Origin: a virus
IMG/VR virus record: IMGVR_UViG_3300034108_001154
Span: 79,446-143,445 of that record
Reading direction: 5' to 3' (one strand)
Length of the DNA: 64,000 nt
Below, in pieces: positions 1 to 7,797 of this stretch; the stretch's first letter is position 1, and each line of letters starts with the position of its first letter. The translations under genes were made by a program, and so were the position numbers. The notes under the pieces were generated by a model. It was not told where the DNA came from. It made no database searches and was given only the letters and a program-made list of their open reading frames with translations.

Positions 1-309
1 CATTTTGGTGTAGGAACGTTTCAAGGTTATTCAGCATGGAGTATGAGTGCAACTGATGGGTTAAGTAGAGGTGTACCTTATTTACTACCTAATGATTTTT
101 GTTACCCTGAAATGGTTGGTAACGAATACCCACTTCTTTACAATGGAAAAAAAGAATTTAAAGAAATGGTTGTTAAATTATTAGATGGTGAAATTGAAAG
201 ACCTGATATAACTCACATTGCTCAATCACTATTATGGGAATCTCAACTTAAAAGTTGGAAAATCGAAGAAAACTTCGTAAATAATGCGAGAAATACTTTT
301 GATAAGTAA
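1..309 (+). CDS. Glycosyltransferase C-terminus (5' end outside window)
   Basis: The reading frame is open from the first base, so only the last 102 residues are present and the start lies upstream. The segment runs GVGTFQGYSAW, then SRGVPYLLP, then YPLLYNGKKEFKEMV, and resembles the end of a GT-B (GT4-like) glycosyltransferase, where a 'special privileges to this site' loop binds the sugar nucleotide and is followed by a closing helix. It lies directly upstream of the DNA polymerase promoter. The family call is an inference from a short fragment; another GT-B-fold protein is possible. Confidence 0.45.
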   Translation, partial: HFGVGTFQGYSAWSMSATDGLSRGVPYLLPNDFCYPEMVGNEYPLLYNGKKEFKEMVVKLLDGEIERPDITHIAQSLLWESQLKSWKIEENFVNNARNTFDK

Positions 310-328
310 AAAAATTATCGTATATTTG
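298..328 (+). promoter_or_regulatory. Bacteroidota-type promoter for DNA polymerase
   Basis: TTTG at 298-301 and TATATTTG at 321-328 are separated by 19 nt, fitting the Bacteroidota primary sigma consensus TTTG-N19-21-TAnnTTTG. It overlaps the end of the upstream gene and would start transcription near 335, just before the TTG start at 352. Confidence 0.75.
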
Positions 329-351
329 TAGAACAATTAAATAAAAGAAAT

Positions 352-2868
352 TTGTATTCAAACATATATTATCAAAGAGAAAAGAACTTAGTCCATTTGT
401 GGGATGATACTCAAGGGTATAGGAGTTTTCCATATACCCGATATGCTTATGAAAAAGCAGTAAATGGTGAGTACACCACTCTATATGGAGATAAGGTGAC
501 TAAGATTTATAAATTCAAAGGAGATGACCCTACACTATTTGAATCAGATGTACCTGAAACTACGAGAGTTTTAGTAGATATGTACACCAATTCGGATATT
601 CCATCTGAAGGACACGTTACACTTACATATGATATTGAGTGTGAGATGGAGAGTGGATTACCTGACCCAGAAAAAGCAGAGAATGAATTAACATCAATTG
701 CACTGCATGATTCTGCTACTAACCAATATTGGGTATTAGTAATGGATAAAAAAGGTCAAATGGTAGAGCGTAAAACTGATAAAGCTATCGTTATTCCGTT
801 TACACATGAAGAAGATATGTTAATGAAATATTTGGAATTGTATGAGTATATAAATCCATCTATTGTAACTGGTTGGAATATTGATTATTTCGATACACCA
901 ATGTTATATAATCGTATCAAACGTTTATTGGGTGAAAGACATGCAAATAGATTATCACCAATTGGACAGTGTTTTTGGTCACCATATCGTAAAAGGTATT
1001 TTATGGCAGGTGTATCTTATTTGGATTACCTTTCACTTTATAAAAACTTCACATATTCAGAATTAGATTCATATAGATTAGATACCATTGCTCAAAGAGA
1101 ATTGGGTAGGGGTAAGATTGAATATGAAGGAAACTTAGATATCTTATTCAGAGATGATATTGAAAAGTTTATTGAGTATAACTTAGTCGATGTTGAGTTA
1201 GTTGTTGATTTTGATAAGAAACTACAATTCATAGATACCGCTAGAGGTATCTGCCACGCAGGACACGTTCCATATGAAGATTTCGTATATTCATCAAAGT
1301 ATTTGGAAGGAGCATTATTATGTTATCTTAAAAGAAAGAACATTGTAGCACCTAACAAACCTGCTGATAGAAGAGAGAGAATGGAAGCTCTTAAGGAAAA
1401 TAATGAAGAGAAATTCATTGGAGCATATGTTAAAGCACCTATTGTTGGAAAATATGATTGGATTTATGATTTGGATTTAACTTCCCTATATCCATCAATC
1501 ATTATGAGTATCAATATCTCACCAGAAACCAAAGTTGGTAAGTTGGAAGATTGGGATGCACAAAAATACTTAAAAGGTGAAGTTAATGAGTATAAAGTTG
1601 GTGATAATTACATAACAAAAGAAAATCTAAAAATTCTATTAGAGAAAAGTAAATATTCCGTAGCATCAAATGGTGTTATGTATAGAACGGATACACCGGG
1701 TTGTATTCCTGATATATTGGACTTATGGTTCTCTCAAAGGGTTGAATTTAGAAAATTAGAAAAAAAATATGGTGATGAGGGAGATAAAGAAAAGTACGCA
1801 TTCTATAAAAAACGCCAGCTGGTTCAGAAAATTTTACTTAACTCTTTATATGGGGTGCTTGGTCTTCCTGCCTTTAGGTTCTATGATGTTGATAATGCTA
1901 CCGCTGTTACCACTACGGGACAGACAGTTATTAAAAGCACAGCTGATATGGCTAACATCAAATACAATAAGGAGCTTGGCACTCCTGATGCTGACAGTAA
2001 TATATATATTGATACTGATTCGGTATTTTTCTCCGCAGTTCCTCTTTTAGACCATCGAATTCCAAATTGGAAAAATGATGAGCAGGATGTAATTGCTGGT
2101 TATGTAAATGATATAGCTGGTGAGATGCAGAATTACCTAAATGACTTCTATGATATCTTAGGTAAAAGGGTATTCAACATTGATAAGCATAGATTTGAAA
2201 TTAAAAAGGAATTCGTATCAAAAGCTGGTATTTGGATTGCTAAAAAGAGATACGCACAATGGATTATTTCCGATAATGGTGTACCTTGTGATAGATTGGA
2301 TGTAAAGGGATTAGATGTGGTTAGGTCATCATACCCAGCGGCTTTCCGTAAGTTTATGGGAGAAATATTAATTGAAATTCTTAGAGGTGATACGGAAACC
2401 CAAATAACTGATAAAGTTTATAATTTCAAAAAAGAATTGGTTAATATGGATGTTGTTAAGATTGCTAAAGCCGGAGCAGTTAAAAACTTAACAAAGTACA
2501 TGCCAAAGAAGAAACAACAAACGGCAATGTTTCAATTCCCATCAGGTTGCCCAGCACACGTTAAAGCATCTATTGCATATAATCAACTATTAATTCATTT
2601 TGGTTTAGAAAATCAATTTGCACCATTAAAAGATGGTGATAAAATTAAATGGGTATATCTTAAACAAAACCCATTTGGATTAGATGCAGTTGGATTAAAT
2701 GGTTATAGTGACCCAAAAGAAATTATGGACTTAGTAACTACCTACATTGATTATGATAAAATCTTTGAAAGGGAACTCCTTAAGAAATTGGAAGATTTCT
2801 ATGGAGCATTAAATTGGGGAGAGGTTTTATCCTCAACCAAAACAGCAGAAAAGTTTTTTGCATTTTAA
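352..2868 (+). CDS. 43: Family B DNA polymerase (T4 gp43-like)
   Basis: Replicative DNA polymerase with 3'-5' proofreading, 838 residues (T4 gp43 is about 898). Exo I is TYDIE (D94, E96), Exo II is NPSIVTGWNIDYFD, and Exo III is YNLVDVEL. Polymerase motif A is DLDLTSLYPS (about 373-382), motif B is KILLNSLYG and motif C is YIDTDS (D554, D556), so both active sites look intact. The start is TTG at 352; it is the only good start between the promoter and the conserved region, and it follows an A-rich leader. It heads the replication block with clamp and clamp loader. Codon choice between about 1810 and 2045 differs from the rest of the gene (see findings). Confidence 0.97.
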   Translation: MYSNIYYQREKNLVHLWDDTQGYRSFPYTRYAYEKAVNGEYTTLYGDKVTKIYKFKGDDPTLFESDVPETTRVLVDMYTNSDIPSEGHVTLTYDIECEMESGLPDPEKAENELTSIALHDSATNQYWVLVMDKKGQMVERKTDKAIVIPFTHEEDMLMKYLELYEYINPSIVTGWNIDYFDTPMLYNRIKRLLGERHANRLSPIGQCFWSPYRKRYFMAGVSYLDYLSLYKNFTYSELDSYRLDTIAQRELGRGKIEYEGNLDILFRDDIEKFIEYNLVDVELVVDFDKKLQFIDTARGICHAGHVPYEDFVYSSKYLEGALLCYLKRKNIVAPNKPADRRERMEALKENNEEKFIGAYVKAPIVGKYDWIYDLDLTSLYPSIIMSINISPETKVGKLEDWDAQKYLKGEVNEYKVGDNYITKENLKILLEKSKYSVASNGVMYRTDTPGCIPDILDLWFSQRVEFRKLEKKYGDEGDKEKYAFYKKRQLVQKILLNSLYGVLGLPAFRFYDVDNATAVTTTGQTVIKSTADMANIKYNKELGTPDADSNIYIDTDSVFFSAVPLLDHRIPNWKNDEQDVIAGYVNDIAGEMQNYLNDFYDILGKRVFNIDKHRFEIKKEFVSKAGIWIAKKRYAQWIISDNGVPCDRLDVKGLDVVRSSYPAAFRKFMGEILIEILRGDTETQITDKVYNFKKELVNMDVVKIAKAGAVKNLTKYMPKKKQQTAMFQFPSGCPAHVKASIAYNQLLIHFGLENQFAPLKDGDKIKWVYLKQNPFGLDAVGLNGYSDPKEIMDLVTTYIDYDKIFERELLKKLEDFYGALNWGEVLSSTKTAEKFFAF

Positions 2869-2900
2869 TTTGGAAATGTGGAAAATAATTCGTATATTTG
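2869..2900 (+). promoter_or_regulatory. Bacteroidota-type promoter for the clamp operon
   Basis: TTTG at 2869-2872, a 20-nt spacer, and TATATTTG at 2893-2900. It begins at the stop codon of the polymerase gene, and the leader to the clamp start at 2933 is about 25 nt. Confidence 0.8.
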
Positions 2901-2932
2901 TATAACAAAAAAGTAAAACTTAAAATTAAATT

Positions 2933-3628
2933 ATGGAAAAATTAAAATTAGATGGCTTCATCAATCGTTACAACCTTGGTGGTGAAGTAGAATCAGTAAT
3001 GTTAAAATCAGATGATACAAGCGTATCAGTTAGAATGATTTCAGATGACAAAACCTTATTAGGTGATGTAAGTGTAGTAGAATCGGAATTCCCAAATGGT
3101 GAGTTCGGTATTTACACCACATCTCAATTAAGAGGTTTGTTAAGTGTATTAGATAATGGTATCACTGTTGAGGAAGTTACTGGGGCATTGAAGTTCTCTG
3201 ATAAAGGAACAAAAGTTCAGTATATGTTGGCAGCACCATCAGTTATCCCATCGGTACCTGACTTGAAAGCACTTCCACCATTCAATGTAAATATTACATT
3301 AGATAATGAGTTTATTAATAAATTCATCAAATCTAAAGGAGCATTAGCTGACGCTGATACATTTACATTCACTTGTAAAGATGGTAAAGGTGAAATTATC
3401 TTAGGATACTCATCAATAAACTCTAACCGAATCTCAATTGGTGTAGATTGTAAATGTGAAGGTAATGTGGATGCAATTGCATTCTCAGCAAAATACCTAA
3501 AAGCTATCTTAATGGCTAATAGAGGTTCAACAACCTCATCATTACAAATCTCATCACAGGGATTGGCAACGTTATCATTTACCGATGGTGACTATGTATC
3601 AAATTATTACTTAGTAGAGATTAAATAA
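2933..3628 (+). CDS. 45: Sliding clamp (T4 gp45-like)
   Basis: Processivity clamp of the replisome, 231 residues, matching the T4 gp45 size (228). It has the gp45 layout: an N-terminal MEKLKLDGFINRYNL helix, alternating beta strands, a linker around ALPPFNVNITLDNEFINKFIK that starts the second clamp domain, and a final strand NYYLVEIK. T4-type clamps form trimeric rings that tether the polymerase and, in T4, also activate late transcription. The identification rests on size, domain pattern and position between polymerase and clamp loader. Confidence 0.88.
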   Translation: MEKLKLDGFINRYNLGGEVESVMLKSDDTSVSVRMISDDKTLLGDVSVVESEFPNGEFGIYTTSQLRGLLSVLDNGITVEEVTGALKFSDKGTKVQYMLAAPSVIPSVPDLKALPPFNVNITLDNEFINKFIKSKGALADADTFTFTCKDGKGEIILGYSSINSNRISIGVDCKCEGNVDAIAFSAKYLKAILMANRGSTTSSLQISSQGLATLSFTDGDYVSNYYLVEIK

Positions 3629-3648
3629 TAACAACTAAAAAGTAGCAT

Positions 3649-4869
3649 ATGAGCTTTTGGGATACCGAACCGCAAAAACCAATATTTGTATTTGAAGATG
3701 AGAAACAAAAACTCATCGAAAATATGAACTACCTTATGACAATGAGTGTAGAAGAACAAACCTTATACAAAAAATGGGTAGAGTTGCAGGAGGAATCTAT
3801 GTTTAGGGATAAATCCCAAATGGCATCTCTATATGATACTCAATGGAAACCAACTGATATCAATAATAAGGAACTAACTATTAGAGAAATCGAAGAGTTA
3901 GACCCTTATGTTGAGATTGTTGAAGATGATGCAGTACAATCTACCAAATGGACTTATGTTCGTAAAATGATTCACACAATGAGTTGGACAGCAAATCCTG
4001 GTCGAAATGTGAAGATATTTATAAAAGATAGGAATAGTGGTAAATTGTTAGGATTAGTTTCATTAGCATCCGATGTAACCGCAATGGGTGTTAGAGATAA
4101 CTACATTGGTTGGACTAAGGAAGATAAATTTGCTAAAGGTAAACTTAACTATACAACTATTGCATCATCTATTGTATGTACTCAGCCACTTGGTTACAAC
4201 TTCTTAGGGGGTAAGTTAACCGCAATGATGACTACGGTTCCGGAAGTTAGGGAATTTTGGAAAAAGAAGTACGGACAAACTCTAATAGCAGTTGGTACAA
4301 CTTCCCTTTATGGAATACATTCACAATACAATGGAATTCCTCACTTTAAAACATTAGGTGAATCAGCTGGTAAAATTAGTTTAAAGCCGGATGATAAATT
4401 CTATGACCCTTGGCATCAATGGATTAAGGAAAATCGTGCAGAGTGGTATCAAACTGCTATCACAAACGAACGAATCCGTAATGGGGCTAATATGGGTACT
4501 GGTGAAGGAGCTAGTGGACCTGTAAGTGGTATTAAACAAAAGATTTTGGGACAGATATTCAAAGAATGTAACATTAAAGCAAATGAATATCATCATGGGT
4601 TTAAACGAGGTGTATATCTCGCTATGATTTATGAAAATGGACCTGAGTTCCTACGTTCAGAAATTGAAGAATCTGAATTGGTAATGAAACCAAAGTTCGC
4701 TGAAGGATATGATTACATTAATAAGTGGTGGAAAAGACAGGCAATTAAGAGATATTCTAAGTTGCATGATGAAGGTAGATTAAAACCGGAACATTTATAT
4801 TACATAGATGGTATTGGTGTAGAATGGGAAGATTTTAAGGCTCAGAGATTGAGTGAAGTAGGTAGATAA
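3649..4869 (+). CDS. DUF4338/DruA-like protein
   Basis: 406-residue protein between the clamp and clamp-loader genes. The centre carries the pattern I associate with DUF4338 (the DruA family): LLGLVSLASDVTAMGVRDNY, IGWTKEDK, then SSIVCTQPLG, and GTTSLYGIHSQYN followed by FKTLGESAG. The same elements (G-x-I-x-LAS, RD-x-x-IGW, G-T-S-Y plus LGES-G) recur in order in that family. DUF4338 proteins are known from transposon-linked genes and from the Druantia defence system; their biochemistry is not settled. The C-terminal part (GFKRGVYLAMIYENGPEFLR) is not recognised. Its position suggests a replication or DNA-processing role. The family call is from memory of the motif, so confidence is moderate. 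Confidence 0.6.
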   Translation: MSFWDTEPQKPIFVFEDEKQKLIENMNYLMTMSVEEQTLYKKWVELQEESMFRDKSQMASLYDTQWKPTDINNKELTIREIEELDPYVEIVEDDAVQSTKWTYVRKMIHTMSWTANPGRNVKIFIKDRNSGKLLGLVSLASDVTAMGVRDNYIGWTKEDKFAKGKLNYTTIASSIVCTQPLGYNFLGGKLTAMMTTVPEVREFWKKKYGQTLIAVGTTSLYGIHSQYNGIPHFKTLGESAGKISLKPDDKFYDPWHQWIKENRAEWYQTAITNERIRNGANMGTGEGASGPVSGIKQKILGQIFKECNIKANEYHHGFKRGVYLAMIYENGPEFLRSEIEESELVMKPKFAEGYDYINKWWKRQAIKRYSKLHDEGRLKPEHLYYIDGIGVEWEDFKAQRLSEVGR

Positions 4870-4885
4870 TAAATAAAAAAACAAA

Positions 4886-5833
4886 ATGGCATTTTTCGAA
4901 CAAAGTATAGAAGAAAAAGTAGATAATTCATTGTGGGTTGAATCATATAGACCTACTCGATTAGATGATTATGTAGGTAACGAACACCTTAAAGCAAAGG
5001 TAGCGGGTTATTTAGAAACTGGTGATGTACCACATCTTTTATTGTATGGTAGAGCTGGTACGGGTAAAACTACATTAGCAAAATTGATTGTAAAATCAAT
5101 TGAATGTGATTATATGATTATAAACGCATCATCTGAAAACAATGTGGAGACAGTTCGTAATAAAGTTACCAACTTTGCATCATCACAGGGTTTTAAGAAA
5201 TGGAAGATTGTAATTTTGGATGAGTTTGATTATATGACTCAAAATGCACAGGCAATTCTTCGTAACTTAATGGAAACGTTTAGTGGACATTGTAGATTCA
5301 TTTTGACTTGTAATTATGTTGAGAAGGTAATTGACCCGATTCAATCTCGTTGCCAAACTTTCCAAATTGTACCTCCAACTAAAAAAGATGTTGCAGTACA
5401 GGTTAGTAAAATCCTTAACAATGAAGGAGTAAAATTCGAAGTTAAAGATTTGGTACCAATTATTGATGCTGGGTATCCTGATATTCGTAAGATTATCAAT
5501 ACCTGTCAATTAAATTCAGTAAAAGGTGAGTTGAAAGTAGATACAAAAAATCTATTGGAAAACGATTACAAAATGAAAGTTTTGGATATTCTTAAATCAA
5601 AAGATGATAAGAGAAATAAGTATATGAATATGAGGCAAACAATTATTGATAGTAGAGTTACTGACTTTACTGAATTGTTTACATTATTATATGATAAGGT
5701 AGATGAATACGCTCCATCTAACACAGCAAATGTTATTATTGCATTATCACAAGGGCAAAGTAACCATTTCAATTCAATTGATAAGGAAATCCCAATGGCA
5801 GCGTGTTTAATTGAAATTTTAAATTTAGTATAA
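4886..5833 (+). CDS. 44: Clamp loader large subunit, AAA+ ATPase (T4 gp44-like)
   Basis: ATPase that opens the sliding clamp and loads it on primer-template DNA; 315 residues against 319 for T4 gp44. Walker A is GRAGTGKT (55-62), Walker B is ILDEFD (D112, E113), sensor 1 lies at LTCNYVEKV, and the clamp-loader signature SRC is at 154-156. It starts with SLWVESYRPTRLDDYVG, the usual 'WvekyRP' opening of RFC/gp44 proteins. The small subunit gp62-like gene follows after a short Zn-ribbon gene. Confidence 0.96.
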   Translation: MAFFEQSIEEKVDNSLWVESYRPTRLDDYVGNEHLKAKVAGYLETGDVPHLLLYGRAGTGKTTLAKLIVKSIECDYMIINASSENNVETVRNKVTNFASSQGFKKWKIVILDEFDYMTQNAQAILRNLMETFSGHCRFILTCNYVEKVIDPIQSRCQTFQIVPPTKKDVAVQVSKILNNEGVKFEVKDLVPIIDAGYPDIRKIINTCQLNSVKGELKVDTKNLLENDYKMKVLDILKSKDDKRNKYMNMRQTIIDSRVTDFTELFTLLYDKVDEYAPSNTANVIIALSQGQSNHFNSIDKEIPMAACLIEILNLV

Positions 5834-6147
5834 TGGCGAAAGTATTAGGAATGAATAGTGGGAAACCACAAAAACCATCAGCTGAAGCGCAAGCTGGTGG
5901 ACCAAAAATAGATATAGGTAAATCTAAACCAATCTTATGTGAAAAATGTGGATACGATACATTTGTAACTGGTGGTAAGTTTAGAAAAATATCAAAGTTA
6001 CTAACTGGAACACCACAAGATGTAGTTATCCCAATTGATATCTTTATTTGTGGTAATTGTGGTGAAGTATGTGAGGAATTGATGCCACCTGAATTGAGAG
6101 TATTAGAACAATTAGATAAGCAAAATACAAACGAACAAACTAAGTAA
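5833..6147 (+). CDS. Zinc-ribbon protein between clamp-loader genes
   Basis: 104 residues, overlapping the gp44 stop (TAATG) and the next start, so it is translated as part of the clamp-loader operon. Two CxxC knuckles, CEKCGYDTF and CGNCGEVCEE, are 45 residues apart and should bind one zinc ion; the N-terminus is flexible and Gly/Ala/Lys-rich. T4 has no such gene between 44 and 62. It could be a replisome accessory or transcription factor; no specific function can be read from the sequence. Confidence 0.7.
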   Translation: MAKVLGMNSGKPQKPSAEAQAGGPKIDIGKSKPILCEKCGYDTFVTGGKFRKISKLLTGTPQDVVIPIDIFICGNCGEVCEELMPPELRVLEQLDKQNTNEQTK

Positions 6148-6596
6148 TGGCAGCTACCCTTTTTGACCATATTACACAAATAACCAATGTTCAAAACCCT
6201 AAGTATTGGGATACATTGGATGAGAGTGACCGTAAGACCTGGTCAAACTATATGGTACTCCGTTTTCTATCTATGAAATATGAGTGGGTAGAAACTATCG
6301 CTAGTGTTCAACCATATCTTCAGGAAGTACCACCTAAAGCAATGTATTTGGCTTTAATTGATTTACTCCCAAAGGGTAGACATTTTATGAAATACATCAA
6401 ACCAAAGGGTGCTGATAAGTATGAGGGATGGTTAATAGATTTGGTAGCTAAAAACTATGAAGTATCAAAGATAGAAGCAGAAGATTATCTAAAGATATTA
6501 TATGCATCTCACACTGGTAAACAAAAAATTATTGAGTTGGCTGAAAACTATGGGACAGACCCAAAAGTGATAAAAAAACTAAAAATAAACGTATAA
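6147..6596 (+). CDS. 62: Clamp loader small subunit (T4 gp62-like)
   Basis: 149 residues. The segment LLPKGRHFMKYIKPK followed by LVAKNYEVSKIEAEDYLKIL parallels the T4 gp62 segment with the pattern 'vPrGkRygKw ... LLAKrYqVn..dA.nYksIL'. gp62 pairs with four gp44 subunits and bridges to the clamp. It is shorter than T4 gp62 (187). The gene overlaps the Zn-ribbon gene by one base and ends just before a terminator. Confidence 0.82.
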   Translation: MAATLFDHITQITNVQNPKYWDTLDESDRKTWSNYMVLRFLSMKYEWVETIASVQPYLQEVPPKAMYLALIDLLPKGRHFMKYIKPKGADKYEGWLIDLVAKNYEVSKIEAEDYLKILYASHTGKQKIIELAENYGTDPKVIKKLKINV

Positions 6597-6607
6597 TAAA
6601 TCAATTA

Positions 6608-6633
6608 AAGTTTGGAAAATCCAAACTTTTTTT
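6608..6633 (+). terminator. Intrinsic terminator after the clamp-loader operon
   Basis: Perfect 8-bp stem AAGTTTGG (6608-6615) / CCAAACTT (6621-6628) with a 5-nt loop, followed by a T tract. The hairpin lies between the -33 and -7 boxes of the next promoter and overlaps its -33 box. Confidence 0.85.
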
Positions 6634-6642
6634 GTATATTTG
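6611..6642 (+). promoter_or_regulatory. Bacteroidota-type promoter overlapping a terminator
   Basis: TTTG at 6611-6614 lies in the left arm of the terminator hairpin; TATATTTG at 6635-6642 directly follows the T tract; the spacer is 20 nt. It should drive the nuclease gene at 6661. Confidence 0.8.
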
Positions 6643-6660
6643 TAATATAAAATTAAAGTT

Positions 6661-7527
6661 ATGGCAAAAGTAAGTTTTTCACAATTCTCAACATGGAGTT
6701 CATGTCCTCAACAATATAAGTTGAGATACATCGATAAGTTGGGTGAAAGTTCTGCCAATATTCATACACTCTTTGGAACCGCAATGCACGAAACAATCCA
6801 ACATTTCCTTTCGGTTATGTATGGGGTTTCTAAAAAGCAAGCGGAACTAATTGATACTGATAAGTTATTATTAGAATGGATGCGTAAAGAATATATCAAA
6901 GAAACTGAAAAACTTAGTTCGGGTGTAATATGTACCCAATTGGAGTTAGAAGAGTTCTATGGTGATGGTAGAAGAATCCTTGAGTGGTTCAAAAAGAAAT
7001 TAGATAAGTTCTACACTAAAACTGGGTTTGAATTAGTTGGAATTGAAATTCCACTTAATGCACCTATTAAAGAAGGTGTATATCTTATTGGATTTATCGA
7101 TATTGTAATGAGAGATTTATCAACTGGTGAAATTATCATCATTGATTTAAAAACATCAACAATGGGATGGAATAAGTACCAAAAAGCTGATAAGTTAAAG
7201 AACGCTCAGATTATAATCTATAAAAAATATTATTCTGAATTATTTAATATTCCTTTGGATAAAATCAAAGTAGAGTATCAGATTATGAGAAGGAAAATGC
7301 CTGAAGAGGCTCCATTTCCAATTCCATATATGTCAAAACACATTCCTGCATCTGGAAAACCAACTGTAAATAAAGTATATGGTGAGTTTATGGAATTTGT
7401 GAATAGTGTATTTGATGATGAGGGTAAATTTAGAGATGTTCCATATCCAAAAAACCCCGGAGAACGAAAAAAGAATTGTAAATTTTGTGAATTCGGCCAA
7501 CGAGGTTTATGTGATGGGATTTCTTAA
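6661..7527 (+). CDS. PD-(D/E)XK exonuclease with Fe-S cysteines (Cas4/AddB-like)
   Basis: 288 residues. The catalytic core is GFIDIV (D147) and IIDLKTS (D162, K164), the PD-(D/E)XK pattern of RecB/Cas4/AddB-type nucleases. One cysteine near the N-terminus (C15 in WSSCPQQY) and three at the C-terminus (C273, C276, C284 in CKFCEFGQRGLC) match the split four-cysteine Fe-S cluster of AddB and Cas4. It opens with SFSQFSTWSSCPQQYKLRYI, typical of this family. The probable role is DNA end processing in recombination or replication. No cas genes are nearby, so a CRISPR role is unlikely. Confidence 0.88.
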   Translation: MAKVSFSQFSTWSSCPQQYKLRYIDKLGESSANIHTLFGTAMHETIQHFLSVMYGVSKKQAELIDTDKLLLEWMRKEYIKETEKLSSGVICTQLELEEFYGDGRRILEWFKKKLDKFYTKTGFELVGIEIPLNAPIKEGVYLIGFIDIVMRDLSTGEIIIIDLKTSTMGWNKYQKADKLKNAQIIIYKKYYSELFNIPLDKIKVEYQIMRRKMPEEAPFPIPYMSKHIPASGKPTVNKVYGEFMEFVNSVFDDEGKFRDVPYPKNPGERKKNCKFCEFGQRGLCDGIS

Positions 7528-7542
7528 CGAAAAATAAATATC

Positions 7543-7570
7543 CATATACTTATATATATAAATTAATATA
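7543..7570 (+). promoter_or_regulatory. AT-rich element, possible late-type promoter (weak)
   Basis: A stretch of alternating T and A (CATATACTTATATATATAAATT) lies upstream of 7577. It resembles, imperfectly, the TATATTTATA motif found before virion-type genes elsewhere in the window. It would be the only promoter seen before the long glycan gene run. Confidence 0.3.
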
Positions 7571-7576
7571 AACAAT

Positions 7577-7774
7577 ATGGAAACCCAAACAAAATTAACA
7601 ACTGTTAAGATTCTAAAGGGAGTATATTCGAATTTTAAAAGTGTATCTTTTGAATCGGATGTTACCTTACAAAAATTAGTAAATAGAACTGTAGAGAGAT
7701 ATGTTACAGATGAAAAATTCAGAAACGAAATGAACGAATATCTGAAATTACAAATCTCTGGTTCTCAATTTTAA
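7577..7774 (+). CDS. Small ribbon-helix-helix-like protein
   Basis: 65 residues. A strand-like TTVKILKGVYSNFKSVSF is followed by SDVTLQKLVNRTVERYV, the spacing of a ribbon-helix-helix DNA-binding domain (Arc/MetJ/CopG type) in which a beta strand precedes two helices. It sits alone between the nuclease and the glycan genes and could be an autoregulator of that run. This is an inference from a short sequence. Confidence 0.5.
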   Translation: METQTKLTTVKILKGVYSNFKSVSFESDVTLQKLVNRTVERYVTDEKFRNEMNEYLKLQISGSQF

Positions 7775-7797
7775 AAAAAAAGTTATTTCAATAAGTT

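Noticed and set aside
1810-2045. Intein or intron in the DNA polymerase
   Set aside because: The reading frame is continuous with intact motifs B and C and no splicing motifs or extra length; only the codon-use patch was kept as a finding.
5769-6194. Minus-strand frame of 141 codons opposite the Zn-ribbon gene
   Set aside because: The + strand has conserved CxxC knuckles and translational coupling on both sides; the opposite frame has no supporting signal.
6661-7527. A CRISPR Cas4 adaptation nuclease
   Set aside because: The motifs match the Cas4/AddB family, but no cas genes or arrays are present and it sits in a phage replication block.
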